Shown here: piece by piece, positions 32,382 through 44,104 of the stretch
Layout of the letters: the number at the start of each line of letters is the position of its first letter
How positions within the stretch are numbered: the stretch's first letter is position 1
Origin: Peromyscus leucopus
Lineage: Eukaryota; Chordata; Mammalia; Rodentia; Cricetidae
Reading direction: 5' to 3'
Assembly (NCBI RefSeq): GCF_004664715.2
Contig: NC_051086.1
Location: 74,905,366-74,969,365, forward strand
DNA length: 64,000 bases
Translations under genes and position numbers: made by a program
Notes under the pieces: model-generated
The model's input: only the letters and a program-made list of their open reading frames with translations
Told to the model about the DNA's origin: nothing
Database searches by the model: none

Positions 32382-32836
32382 TATGGTGATATTTTATTTG
32401 TATTAAAATGTTATTTGTATGTTAATAAATAAAGTTGCCCAGGGGTCAAAGCTATTAGCAAGCCATAGGAAAGCAGGGTGGTGGTGGTATATGCTTGTAA
32501 TCCCAGCACTTGGTAGGCAGAGCTAGGTAAGTCTCTGTGTGTTCAGGGATACAGCCAGCATTGGATACACATGCCTTTAATCTCAATACCAACCATAAAA
32601 GACCTGGAGGTCTATACAGACAGGCTGTGATGAGGCGGTCATGTGGTTGGGTTTACAACCAATGAGAACAGAAACTCTATATAAAGACTTTAACACAGGA
32701 AGTAGCCCTGTTTCAGAGAGGTAGGACCACTGCAGGAGGAAGGGTAAGGTTTTAGCTCTTGGCTCTGACCTCTTGGTTTTCTTCTTTACATTGGTTCTGT
32801 GTTTCCTATTTAATAAGACAGTTGGTTACATCTACA
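32382..32836 (+). repeat. 5' LTR of the plus-strand provirus
   Basis: 455 bp, start TATGGTGATATTTTATTTG, end GGTTACATCTACA. Promoter-like parts are AACCAATGAG (about 32657) and CTATATAAAGAC (about 32677). AATAAATAAAG near 32420 is close to the left end. It carries a SINE-like TTGTAATCCCAGCACTTGG module. Confidence 0.9.
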
Positions 32837-32838
32837 TT

Positions 32839-32856
32839 TGGCACCCAAAGTGACAA
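32839..32856 (+). promoter_or_regulatory. Primer-binding site
   Basis: TGGCACCCAAAGTGACAA, two bases after the 5' LTR. Related to the Lys1,2-type site with several changes. Confidence 0.65.
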
Positions 32857-33159
32857 GAATCCACTAAAAACCACCTGGCTTGGCTTGGTCCAGCTTCCTA
32901 GCTCAGGCCCAGGTCTGACTGACCCACAGCTGGAGCTACTTGCTTAAAGCTGCTGCTACAAACAACTCAGGCCTGCCCTGCCGAACAGGGCCCATGCCTG
33001 TAAAGCCAAGGCTTGACTTGGCTCAAAGGCTACTCTCTCTCTCGAACACCAGGTGGCTGTTTTGAAATTCCCTCAGATTTCTACTGTTCTATGCAGATTT
33101 AGTAAGTCAATTAAGATATCTATTTAAAACAGAATTTTTTTCTACATTAAAAAAATGGG

Positions 33160-33660
33160 CTTTATGTGTACATTGGAAGAAAATTGGGCTTTGTTTGAAA
33201 TTTTAGGCACTCTGACAATGGAACAACTATATGAGAAGATTAATATTGATTGAATTATTCAGTTTATTACTTTTCTTATCCTCATTTTACTATTTAAAAA
33301 GAGAGTCAATTTAAGTGCCAGGATAACAGTCTTAGAAAAACCTGTTAAACCTGTAAAAATGACTTATGGAGAAATTCAAATTCAGACAGAAGAAATTAAC
33401 AGTGAAGTTGTTTCAAAATTGGATCATAAGGTTACAGAAAGAAAGCCTGTTTTCACGCAATCACCCTTAATTTATCCGGTAGCCGTACAGCAGTTTCCTG
33501 GTGAAGAGAATGGACAAAATACTTGGATTCCAATTGTAATGTTAGACTTATGAAGATTTAAGGAGGCAATAGCATCTTATGGCATGAATCCCCAAATTAT
33601 CTCAAGTGAAATAGAGTGCAAGATGGCTCGAATGCATAGGTCCAGAAGGACAGAAAGGAA
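33160..33660 (+). pseudogene. gag: Gag remnant of the plus-strand provirus, internally deleted
   Basis: A 64-codon frame (33359-33553) contains SPLIYPVAVQQFPGEENGQN and WIPIVMLDL, matching the start of an ERVK capsid. After about 33595 the sequence jumps directly to protease/pre-RT sequence (AAATAGAGTGCAAGATGG). Most of capsid, nucleocapsid and the protease core are therefore missing. Confidence 0.7.
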
Positions 33661-36404
33661 AATTAAAACCATATGTGGCTAGCATAGCTATGAACCTGTG
33701 GGGTCGAGACTTGTTGCAACAATGGAATACTCAGATTAACATTCCTTTAATCTCAGAAACAAATCATAAACTTGTACATGTTTCTGAGAGAAATATTAGA
33801 AGATATTATTCTAATGAGTGCTCACCAGCCATCCATGTCATAAAAGAACAGGGGAAAACATTTTGATAATCTTCCAAAAACACCAACAGCTCTACCTTTA
33901 AAATGGTTAACAGACAAGCCTGTATGGATTCAGCAGCAATAGCATTTAACAACAGAGAAACTCCAGGCTTTAGAAGAGCTGGTAGAAGAACATTTAAATG
34001 CTCAGCATAGTGAAGAATCAACCAGCCCTTGGAATTCTCCTGTATTTGTTATTAAAAAGAAATCTGGTAAATGGAGAATGGTAACAGACCTGAGAGCAAT
34101 TAACAAAGTAATTCAGCCAATGGCCTCTCTACAATCTGGAATTCCTTTGCCTACTCTGTTACCAAAAGGATGGCTTCTCATAGTTATTGATTTAGAAGAC
34201 TGTTTCTTTTCAATACCCTTACAAGAAAAAGACAGAGAAAGATTTGCTTTCACAGTGCCTACTTATAATAATTCTCAACCGGTTAAAAGATTTCAATGGA
34301 GGGTCCTCCCACAGGAATGTTGAATAGCCCAACTCTGTGCCAATATTTTGTACAACAGTCATTGGAAGTGGTATGTAAAAAAATTTCCTAAATCTATAAT
34401 TTATCATTATATGGATGATATTTTATTAGCTGACTCAAATGCAGATACTTTAGAAAGAATGTTTAAAGAAGTAAAGACAATTTTGCCTTGCTGGGGATTA
34501 CAAATTGCTCCTGAAAACATACAAAGAGGAGATTCTATTAATTATTTAGGATATAAAATAGGGCTACAAAAAATTAGACTCCAAAAGATGCAAATTAGGA
34601 GAGATTGACTACAGACTCTTAATGACTTTCAAAGATTATTTGGAGACATTTCTCATCTAAGAACTATTGTTGGGGTAAAAAATGATGAACTGAATAATTT
34701 GTTCAAAACCTTAGAAGGTGACAAGGACTTAAATAGTCCAAAAGAATTATCACCTGAAGCTGAGAAAGAATTGGCCTTAGTAGAAAAGAAAGTACATGAA
34801 GGACATGTAGATTGTATTGATCCAAAACTGGATTGCATTTTGGTTATTTTACCTTCTAGGCATTCTCCAACAGGAATATTAATGCAGAGGGAAGATATTA
34901 TATTGGAATAGATATTTTTACCAAATAAACCAAATAAAAAATTAAAAACTTATGTGGAAAAAATCTCTGACTTGATTTGGAAAGGAAAATTGAGACTTTG
35001 TCAATTAGCAGGAATAGACCCAGCAGAAATTGTCGTACCTTTAACTAAGGAGTACATTGAAAAATTATGGATAGAAAGTGAACCTTGGCAAAGAGCTTGC
35101 AGTAATTTTTTGGGAGAAATTAACAGCGAATATCCCAAAAGCGATAGAATTGATCTTATAAAGAGAGCTGATTGGATCTTGCCTCGAATTGTATGGAAAA
35201 ACCCACATCTGGAGTTTGTACATTTTATACAGATACCAACAAACAAGGAAAGGCAGGTTACAAATCAGAAATTTTAAGTAAAGTGGTTCAAAGTCCTTAT
35301 AATTCAGTTCAAAAATCAGAATTGTATGCTATTCTGTTGGTATTAATGGATTTTTCAGAATCTCTCAACATAGTAACTGACTCTCAGTATGCTGAAAGAG
35401 TGGGATTATATATTGAGACTGCAGATTTTATCCCTGATGCTTCAGAATTAAATTCACTATTCATTCAATTACAAGATACAATCAGGAAAAGGAGTCATCC
35501 TTTATATATAACTCACATTCAATCCTCTACTGGTCTGCCAGGAAGGACATCTAGCACAAAGCAATGATGAGATTGATAAATTATTGATACGAAATGTGCT
35601 GGAGGCCTCAGAATTTCATAAAAAACATCATGTCAATAGTAAAGGTTTAAAAAAGGATTTTTCCATAACCTGGCAACAAGCCAAAGAAATAGTAAAGAAA
35701 AGTCCTACTTGTTCCTTCTACAATCAAATGCCATTACCAGAAGGATGTAACCCAAAGGGTACTCAGAGGAATGAAATCTGGCAGATGGACGTGTTTCACT
35801 TTGCAGAATTTGGAAAATTGAATTATGTACACCACACCATCAATACTTATTCAGGATTTCAATGGGCAACTGCTTTGAGTTTTGAAAAAGCTGATTACCT
35901 GTAATCACTCATTTGCTAGAAGTTATGGCCATCATGGGTATACCTGCACAGATCAAAACTGACAATGCTCCATCATATGTCTCTGTTAAAATGAAACAGT
36001 TTTTTGCTTATTATAATATAAACCATATTACAGGTATACCACATAGTCCCACAGGTCAAGCAGTTATAGAAAAATCAAACAGAACTCTAAAGGATATGCT
36101 AAATAAACAGAAAGGGATAACAAAAACCCCCAGAAATAGACTACATAAAGCTCTATTAACTTTGTATTTTCTCAATGCCAATGAGAAAGGAACAACAGCT
36201 GCAGAGAGACATTGGATAATAGGAAAAACTACAGAATTAAATCAGCCTATTTACTTTAAGGATGTGCTAACCTCAGAATGGAAACCAGGATATGTGTTAC
36301 ATTGGGGACGAGGTTTTGCTTTTGTTTCTACAGGAGAAGATAAGCTGTGGGTACTATCAAAATTGATAAAGGTTCGATTTGAGCAAGAGAGACCTCTTAA
36401 TTAG
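33661..36404 (+). pseudogene. pol: Pol remnant: RT, RNase H and integrase
   Basis: Segments in order. Pre-RT is at 33661-33890. RT (about 33950-34608) has [20 protein letters not shown], then IIYHYMDDILLADSN with the YMDD site. The connection region follows at 34699-35277. RNase H (about 35172-35567) has FYTDTNKQGKAGYKS and IVTDSQYAERV. Integrase (35584-36404) has NEIWQMDVFHF, AQIKTDNAPSYVS and TGQAVIEKSNRTLKDML, so all three DDE-type positions are recognisable. The last 163 codons (35913-36404), with the C-terminal WKPGYVLHWGRGFAFV region, are open. Stops or shifts near 33880, 34322, 34606, 34909, 35277, 35567 and 35903 prevent a full product. Confidence 0.9.
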
Positions 36405-37093
36405 AGGAGGTGATAGTTCATCAACCAGCATGAACATCCAATTTAAACTAACTTATACCAGTAAAACATGCATTTCCATTTAATCAGATAATAACTTGCC
36501 AAAAAGGAACATCCCCCAAAAACCTTGGGGAAAGGTTTTTGTTTTTGTCTTTTAGGAGAATGAAGGTTAAGGAATTTGAAGAACACTGGACAAATGAGAC
36601 AACTGAAGAAAAGGGACAAATCATCTATCCCAGGAAACAGAGTGAAATGGTGTATGGGTATATCATCTAAAAAATTTTATGTCTTCCTAAATGTTTGTTT
36701 CTGCTTTTCTCTAAAGATTTAACATTATTGGTCTTCTAATAGTCCCAGTTCAATTAAAATTTAAAGCTGACTTTGGAGTTGGAGAATAGCTCTCTCCTTC
36801 TTTAAACTCAAGCATGTTGTTAAAAGGAAAATGCAAACTCCCTGTATCATGCCAGAAGAAAAGAGCCATCTTCTGCTATGGGACAAGAGAAAAGCCAAAT
36901 TAATGAAGGGACTATTCTATTACTAATCTCAACTCTTTGATTCTATTCTGATTCTTTAAACTTTTCTTAAAGTATGAATTTTATATCAAAATTTACAAGA
37001 TTAATATATATGTATACATTTTAAACTTTGTTAAGATATGAATGGTCATGTAGAGTACTAACTAATTCTAAAAATAAAAAAGGCTTCAATTAG

Positions 37094-37096
<3 letters not shown>

Positions 37097-37139
<43 letters not shown>
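37097..37139. repeat. (TA)n microsatellite
   Basis: About 21 uninterrupted TA units inside the ERV 3' region. Confidence 0.95.
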
Positions 37140-37142
<3 letters not shown>

Positions 37143-39057
37143 TTTGTGTTCGAGTCTCTTATCAGTTTTCTTCAGGAAATCACGGCCAGGCCTGAAGTCT
37201 CCCGGAAGAAGATGGGGCCCCACAACAACAACAATTCCACGTGGACAATTATAACATCACTAAGCTGACAAACATCATCTACAGATCAGCTTTGAACTAT
37301 AAAGTGCTCAGAGCAATTTTGAGAGGCCTAGCTGAGATGATCCCGTCTCAAAGACTATTTGAATAAGGATTTGAGATAAACCCTGAATTTTGGCATTATA
37401 CACAGACTGGATAATGAAGGATATAGTTACCTTTCCTAGAATGTGACAATTAACCTAAAACTTTTCTTTTCAGAATAAAGATACCTTCGTCCATACCCAG
37501 CAGGGAGCAATTTCAAGAATATGACGCCCACATTCCCAAAGAGGTGGTGTGGGGCAGGTGGCTTTTTTGGTCTTTTAATGCGTTTTGGGTCTGGGATAAT
37601 TTTCATTGATTAGGAGGGTTGGTTACAAGTTGTTGTCAAGGGTTAGGAAAAGGGCTAAGCAAAGGAGATTAGATTTAAGGTTCTTGTTTTTAAAAAAAAG
37701 AAGGAAAGAAAAGAAAAATGTAAATACTTTACATTTGATTGGATTGTTTTATATTGTATACAAATTATTTATATTGAAATTGATATTGTTAGACAATGCT
37801 ATACATATATTTCTAATTGTACTTATACCATTCATTTAACAATGTAATGCAATTTTCTGATCCTTGAATGTTGTTATTACCAACTATTAGGATATAAAGA
37901 AATGAAAGTTAGTAGTTAGACATTATAATAGAACTTGTAGTCATATTAGGTATGTTTTCAAGATTGAACAGATATATTTTAGATAGACAGGTCATCTTCA
38001 AACCTTTCAGAGATCTATAGAATATGGCATTTAAAATGTTTTAATAACTTAGAAAATTTTTCTTTTTTGTTATGACTATGAGACATGTTGGCTCCTGGCA
38101 GTACCAATCTACTTCAGAGAAAATATGGGCATTGAAAAAACTGCAATTGGAGTTAACTTTCATTGTAGCAAAAGTTAGCCACTGGATAACAAAGTATCCT
38201 TGAATCAACTGCTGACAAACAGGACAGACAGGACCCGAAACAAAGGACTACTGATTCTTGCCAAAACAAGTGTGGTTATGGCTTTATCAAAAGGCATCTT
38301 CTGAGGCCAGGATAATATGGCACCATCCCTGAAGTGGCCTTTGAAATCCGGAAAAGGTCCAGTGCCTTTTTCTTCAAAGACAGCTGAACAGGCAGTGGGC
38401 CGATGGCTTCTGATGTGCAATGGAACAACAACTGAAACAGTTATTCTTGAAGAGTAACTAAGCCTCTCAATAGTAGAATGGCATTTAATAGAGGGATGTG
38501 GAGAAGAATGGGATGCTGAGATGAAGCCACATACACACATAGCCAAGAAGAATGGACAGCTGAATTCAAAAAACATCAACAATTTCCAGAATTTGAAATC
38601 CTGCATCATGACATGACACTAGTGGAATTCAGGTGTTTCTGGTATTTGGACTGCTCTCACCCAATGTGAGGTTGAACTGTTGACCTTGTGTACATCCTAC
38701 TTCACAAATGAGTCTGTCAGATATGCTAAGCCTATAGGCTGAAGATAATGCCACAACACTGCGGAAACCTCAGGTGACTGTCCAAGCAGCTGGCTGTTTC
38801 TGTCAACTCACAATTTTTTGGAAGTTGCTTGCATGTACTTCCTGTTTTTATTTTTGTTAGCTAATATCATTTCCTTCTTGGGTCTCTGAGGGAGTTGAAG
38901 ATTAGTTATAGTTGAAGATTAATTAGGATAGAAAGTGAATTAGATACAATAGGATAGATAATGGAATTATTTTCTCCGAATTTGTCAAATACAAGTGAAC
39001 TAGACATTGTTTAGGTATTTATTACTTGTATATATTGTATATAGTTATTGTACTTTT

Positions 39058-39217
39058 TTTGTTTGTTTTTTCGAGACAGGGTTTCTCTGTGTAATTTTGC
39101 GCCTTTCCTGGAGCTCACTTGGTAGCCCAGGCTGGCCTCGAACTCACAGAGATCCGCCTGGCTCTGCCTCCCGAGTGCTGGGATTAAAGGCGTGCGCCAC
39201 CAATGCCCGGCACGTTG
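39058..39217 (-). repeat. Young B1 SINE inside the provirus
   Basis: Near-complete reverse-complement B1 (CGAGACAGGGTTTCTCTGTG to GGCGTGCGCCACCAATGCCC), flanked by the 10-bp duplication TTGTACTTTT at 39048-39057 and 39218-39227. The same variant, with TGGAGCTCACTTGGTAGCCC, appears at 54299. Confidence 0.9.
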
Positions 39218-39285
39218 TTGTACTTTTGTATATAGTTTTTCTTATGTTAATTATAAGCTTTTTCCTTTTTTCTTTTTATTAAAAT

Positions 39286-39298
39286 AGAAAAGGGGAAA
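39286..39298 (+). promoter_or_regulatory. Polypurine tract of the plus-strand provirus
   Basis: AGAAAAGGGGAAA directly before the 3' LTR start TATGGTGATA. Confidence 0.85.
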
Positions 39299-39760
39299 TA
39301 TGGTGATATTTTATTTGTATTAAAATGTTATTTGTATGTTAATAAATAAAGTTGCCCAGGGGTCAAAGCTATTAGCAAGCCATAGGAAAGCAGGGTGGTG
39401 GTGGTGTATGCTTGTAATCCCAGCATTTGGTAGGCAGAGCTAGGTAAGTCTCTGTGTGTTCAGGGATACAGCCAGCATTGGATACACATGCCTTTAATCT
39501 CAATACCAACCATAAAAGACCTGGAGGTCTATACAGACAGGCCATGATGAGGCAGTCATGTGGTTGGGTTTACAACCAATGAGAAGGCAGAACAGAAACT
39601 CTATATAAAGACTTTAACACAGGAAGTAGCCCTGGTTCAGAGAGGTAGGACCACTGCAGGAGGAAGGGTAAGGTTTTAGCTCTTAACTCTGACCTCATGG
39701 CTTTCTTCTTTGCATTGGTTCTGTGTTTCCTATTTAATAAGATGGTTGGTTACATCTATA
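39299..39760 (+). repeat. 3' LTR of the plus-strand provirus
   Basis: 462 bp. The main difference from the 5' LTR is 7 extra bases near 39586 (AAGGCAGAACAG versus AACAG), plus scattered substitutions. It ends ATCTATA where the 5' copy ends ATCTACA. Confidence 0.9.
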
Positions 39761-39766
39761 CAACCC

Positions 39767-40190
39767 CTAAATCTAAGGCTCAGGGAAAACCATGGAAAAG
39801 TGTTGGGGGGGAAGTTTGTGAGAACCATAGGACCATGATCCCTGCTGCTAGATGGCATCTCCTAGACACAACAGGGAGGCTGCACCCATGAGCTCTCCAC
39901 ATGACCAGCACAATGACACCACCAGTTGACATGTTAGTGGGGATGGTAAAGTCCGCATGGTCCCACCCCTAGACAGAAAGCTGCAGGAGGTCAATGACTG
40001 CGGAGACAGGGAGAATTGGTTGCTTTCAGAGACCAACTCCTATATAGGGTGTCTAATCACAAGGTCAGCCCAGAACACATGCACATACAAACAAAGCTAA
40101 AAGGACTCAGCATGTTATACATACATGTGTGTGTATATATACATACACATATGTGTATACAAATAATAGTAGTACTTTTTAGAAAGATGA
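39767..40190 (+). repeat. Right part of the dispersed repeat split by the ERV
   Basis: Joins naturally to 32375: CTAAATCTAAGGCTCAGGGA and GACTCAGCATGTTATACATA continue the same repeat, ending with TATATACATACACATATGTG. The empty site is thus reconstructable by simple removal of the provirus and one CAACCC. Confidence 0.55.
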
Positions 40191-41190
40191 TCATCATGAA
40201 TTTGGGAGGGGTAGGAATGATGTAGATGCATGGTAATTTTAAAACTAGAACTAGTTTAAAAAGAGAACTAGAGATATTTTGCTGGCCCTGTGACATGGGC
40301 TTGGTCAGTCACTTGCGCTGTCCAATGGCGATTTAATAACTGTGATGTGCACAGAGGCTGACTGTGTGCTTTCAGCATGTTTGCTCTTTTGGATTTATGC
40401 TAATGACATGCAAAGAGCACACCCTAGATGACCCGGCAGTCACAGATGAATGAGAAACCTAGGAAACCAGCTTGAACTCAGCTCAGAGCCAAGTGCAAGT
40501 AATTATCACTCGATCAGCTGGATCCTGACAGATAGTAAATATATAGATGAGAAATAAATATTTATCATTTACAACTGAGATTTCAAGGTCGTTTTGTACC
40601 AGAACTGACAGATGCAGGCCAATCTCCATCTGTCGACTCTTGGGCTGACCTATGCAGATCTTGTCAGCTGGATCTGGGATCTGAGGACCTGAGAGGATGA
40701 AGCAGAAAATCTAATGCTGTAGACAACCATACCTCAGTTTTAGTGTAGTTTTAAACACAAATGTAACAAAGAAAGCAATGATACAAGGAATGTTGTTTGA
40801 GTTTTACATGAGAAAAACATGTAAATAAATGCCAGTAAGCACATGAAGAGAGTAGCACTTTCCCAGAACTTTCTCAGGACATACCAATTTAAACACAATT
40901 GCCTCTCTCTATATATAGATTATATCTGAGAATGCAGGGAACCAAGACAGAAGGCCATATCCAGGCTCAGGGTACACTGACCAGATTGGGTTCTGTAGCT
41001 ATTTTCTGCCTTCCAACGAGAATAAATATACCTCCTAAATTGAATGTAATGTTTAATACAGGAGACACAAAATCATGTACAAGAACAATCCAGGGAACAA
41101 ATGCATCTGAGGTAAAAGGCCCTCTGACTTTTTTTTCCTGGAGCCTCTCTCATGGTTCCTCAAGGCATTGTTCACCATGTGTCATTCTTT
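40191..41190. other. No recognised gene
   Basis: Unique-looking DNA without splice-bounded or long open frames. The 101-codon plus frame at 40899-41204 runs into a B2 tail and is not supported. Confidence 0.5.
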
Positions 41191-41385
41191 TTTTTTTTTT
41201 TTAAGATTTATTTTATGCATATGAGTGTTCTATCTGTATGTATGGCTTTATGCCAGAAGAGGGCATCAGACCCCACTATAAATGGATTTGAGCCATCATG
41301 TGGTTTCTGGGAATTGAACTCAGGACCTCTGGAAGAGCAGCTAGTACTACTGAACCATCTCTTCAATGCTGTCCCATCCCCCCAA
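41191..41385 (-). repeat. B2/B3 SINE
   Basis: Reverse-complement B2 landmarks: T-run, AAGATTTATTTTATGCATAT, CCAGAAGAGGGCATCAGACC, GGGAATTGAACTCAGGACCT and CTGGAAGAGCAGCTAGTACT. Confidence 0.85.
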
Positions 41386-41724
41386 ATTTGAGTCAAAGTC
41401 TTGTTAGGTAACTACCAAGGGCTGGGACTGCATGCATGTACCATTAGCCTAACCGACATACAGAATTTTTTTAAAATTTAAATAAGGGGGAAAGGCTGAA
41501 ATCAGCATCTGACTACAAAATATGAGAACCCATGTCTCAGACATAGTTGACTCTGCAAAGGAGCACATATGGTAGAGCCCTGCCTAATCACTCCAATCCA
41601 GAGCCTCAAAGAAAGTACTTGAAGAATTGTGGGTAGGAGCATGGATCATTTAACCTTGAGGTTGCATAAGTATAGTTTCAGAGAAAAGAAAAGATGACCC
41701 TGTTCATGAATGAGACTTTTAAAA

Positions 41725-41960
41725 ATAATTTTTAGCCAAGCATGGTGGCAAGCACCTTTAATTCCAGCCTCTCATATGCTATGCACTCTATCATTAAGCG
41801 ATAGCTCCAGACTGGTTTTTTATCTTATTTTATTTTTATTTTTATTTTTATTTTGAGAGAAGGTCTCAGTAAGTTGCTTATGCTGACCTTCAACCTATGA
41901 TCTTCCTGCCTCACCCTGGGGAGTAGCTAGGATAACAGGCCTACACCACCAGCCCTACCT
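41725..41960. repeat. SINE fragments
   Basis: A plus-strand B1-like start (GCCAAGCATGGTGGCAAGCA, 41733-41780) is followed by a (TTTTA)n stretch. A decayed minus-strand SINE (GAGAGAAGGTCTCAGTAAGT to GATAACAGGCCTACACCACC) runs to about 41955. Confidence 0.6.
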
Positions 41961-42036
41961 TATTCTAAATTTTGTTCAAATGATTTAGGAAAGGTATAAG
42001 TAGTATATTTTCTATAAACATGTAGTAGTATAGAAG

Positions 42037-42038
<2 letters not shown>

Positions 42039-42087
<49 letters not shown>
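42039..42087. repeat. (AC)n microsatellite
   Basis: About 24 AC units. Cysteine/valine-rich frames read across it are artefacts. Confidence 0.95.
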
Positions 42088-42088
<1 letters not shown>

Positions 42089-42894
42089 AAATGCAAACCC
42101 TCATCCTTCTTTTCACAAGGCCCCCAGCTGTTTCCCAGTTTTGCTCTTTCATTTCCAGGGCTGGCACACCGGCAGATGTGCTTTTGCTGAGTTGCAATGA
42201 CAGGCACACTCCTCTTGTGCACATTTAGGCTGATGCTCCACAGCTCCTTCCCACTCTGCAGTCTCCCACATGGCAGACAAAGCATCTCCCAGGTCACAGC
42301 CTAGGCACAGCAGGTCCTTGCTGCCTTTGAGCAGGGAGGGGCTGGCAATGCTGGTTTCCTGCAGCCTGAGCTCAGTCAGGCCTATGGTAGAGGAAGAGGG
42401 TGGTAGGTTAACATTTCAGTTCATGAAGATCTTAAAACCCAGGGCGAGGGGTGGGGTGGGGCTCCAACACTCCAGGAGACATGACCACAGAGCAACACAA
42501 GACAGAAGCATTCTTCTCCCCTCATCTCCCCACTGTGGGAAGATGGCACAGGTGGCATTTGTGTCCTCTGTGAAGAGTGGCCGTTGCCAGGCACAGAACT
42601 CAGGAAGTCTGTAAGCAGATCCCTGCTTGCCCAAAAGGTTACTAGACAGTGGTAGCAGATGCCACCCCACTATATGCTGTTTTATTTAAGGCAAATGAAA
42701 ACTGCAGATGCAAGAGAGACAATGTCATTCATTCTTTCTCCTCCTGGAAACAGGAGAGGAAAACTCCCATGTGCAAGATGCCCTACTTGTAGGAAAGAAA
42801 CATGCTTTCATGGGAATCCCAGGGAAGAGAATTCTATAGGCTTTTTTTATACCCTCCCTCCCTTCTCCCTCTGCCCCTTCCCTTCTATGCTCTT
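42088..42894. other. No recognised gene, up to the assembly gap
   Basis: Moderately GC-rich unique DNA. Several short frames on both strands overlap; none has a recognisable domain or convincing splice sites. Confidence 0.5.
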
Positions 42895-43394
42895 NNNNNN
42901 NNNNNNNNNNNNNNNNNNNNNNNNNNNNNNNNNNNNNNNNNNNNNNNNNNNNNNNNNNNNNNNNNNNNNNNNNNNNNNNNNNNNNNNNNNNNNNNNNNNN
43001 NNNNNNNNNNNNNNNNNNNNNNNNNNNNNNNNNNNNNNNNNNNNNNNNNNNNNNNNNNNNNNNNNNNNNNNNNNNNNNNNNNNNNNNNNNNNNNNNNNNN
43101 NNNNNNNNNNNNNNNNNNNNNNNNNNNNNNNNNNNNNNNNNNNNNNNNNNNNNNNNNNNNNNNNNNNNNNNNNNNNNNNNNNNNNNNNNNNNNNNNNNNN
43201 NNNNNNNNNNNNNNNNNNNNNNNNNNNNNNNNNNNNNNNNNNNNNNNNNNNNNNNNNNNNNNNNNNNNNNNNNNNNNNNNNNNNNNNNNNNNNNNNNNNN
43301 NNNNNNNNNNNNNNNNNNNNNNNNNNNNNNNNNNNNNNNNNNNNNNNNNNNNNNNNNNNNNNNNNNNNNNNNNNNNNNNNNNNNNNNNNNNNNN
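42895..43394. other. Assembly gap, 500 N
   Basis: Exactly 500 N, the same size as the second gap, so a placeholder of fixed length rather than a measured distance. Open frames crossing it are meaningless. Confidence 0.99.
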
Positions 43395-44104
43395 GGGTGG
43401 CTTCTCTTTCTTCCCGATCGCATAGGCCTCTGCATCTAGGGTCGGTATTGCGTATTTTCCAGAGTTGGTGAGCATTGCACCCTTCGTGTTAGGATCTTTC
43501 ACCTCAGTCAGAAAACTGGTAGGAATTCCAGTGCTCCTTTTGATTCTCTGGCCAGATTCAAAGTTCTTATTCCTGTTTATTGGGCAATTCTTAACACGAT
43601 GACCAGGGACACCACAACGAAAACAGGTATAAGATGGAGGTGGTAGACCCAGAGGTTTCTTCAGGAACTGATTGGGTCGTATTCTCGGCCACATTGCCAC
43701 ATCATCGCTTTGATTTTATCTTCCTCCGAAGCATTGGCTTCAGCCAGATTGGCAGTCTCTGTAAGCTGGGCCAGAGAAATGGATGCAGAAGTGTCATTGG
43801 TTGCCTGTGTAGTCCCCATCACTGGTTCAGTTCGACTTTGAGCTTGTGTCTTCCTTGACGACTTAACGCCTCCACTGGGAATTCTTCTGACAATTACAGA
43901 TGAGTTTTTAGGAATTGACGCATTGTCATCTGTATATTCTTCTTGGGTCTCTGCGTTGAAGATGCGCAGGTCGCTATTGGCAGCTTTCAGCTTTTCTCTG
44001 CCCATAATCTGCTTCTTTAAGTCGCAGAGGGAGATTTGGAGCCCATCAAAGATGATCGTGTCATAGTTGAGTTTAGAGGAAAATTTATAGTGCACACCGG
44101 GCAT
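43395..44104 (-). pseudogene. Partial second copy of the Rbbp6 retrogene
   Basis: Covers about the first 237 codons (DWNN and zinc knuckle) and is cut by the gap before the RING. Differences from the left copy include R-to-Q near residue 88, S-to-T near 105 and T-to-I near 177. One base is missing at about 43663 (left TTCCGTGAAG, here TTCCTGAAG), which breaks the frame near codon 148, just before the zinc knuckle. Confidence 0.85.

Larger units (their letters stand above)
36405..39285 (+). other. Post-pol region of the plus-strand provirus; no env seen
   Basis: About 2.9 kb with stops in all frames and no envelope landmarks. It contains (TA)n at 37097-37139 and a B1 insertion at 39058-39217. 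Parts correspond to the 3' regions beside LTRs B and C, so a long non-coding 3' segment seems normal for this ERV group. A minus-strand frame at 38205-38609 (134 codons) is antisense and unsupported. Confidence 0.65.
32382..39760 (+). mobile_element. ERVK-type provirus (plus strand), both LTRs, disabled
   Basis: 5' LTR 32382-32836 and 3' LTR 39299-39760 flank 6.5 kb. The 6-bp duplication CAACCC occurs at 32376-32381 and 39761-39766. A primer site follows the 5' LTR and a purine tract precedes the 3' LTR. The gag-protease region is largely deleted, pol is recognisable but interrupted, and no env frame is seen. LTRs differ at roughly 13 positions plus a 7-bp insertion, so the age is similar to provirus E. 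A B1 SINE has inserted near the 3' end. Confidence 0.92.

Noticed and set aside
32382..32836. This LTR as the 3' LTR of the Rbbp6-carrying element
   Set aside because: It is followed by a primer site and pol, has its own partner at 39299, and has a CAACCC duplication with it. It is also only distantly similar to the LTR at 26923.
38205..38609. 134-codon minus-strand frame in the ERV 3' region
   Set aside because: Antisense to the provirus, no recognised domain, no promoter or splice support.
36405..39285. Envelope gene of the plus-strand provirus
   Set aside because: No signal peptide, cleavage site or membrane-anchor frame; all frames contain stops.
41965..42297. Cysteine/valine-rich proteins on the minus strand
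   Set aside because: Translation of an (AC)n microsatellite.
42659..43700. Open frames of 207-271 codons across 42895-43394
   Set aside because: They run through 500 undetermined bases. The only real coding part is the minus-strand Rbbp6 fragment right of the gap.
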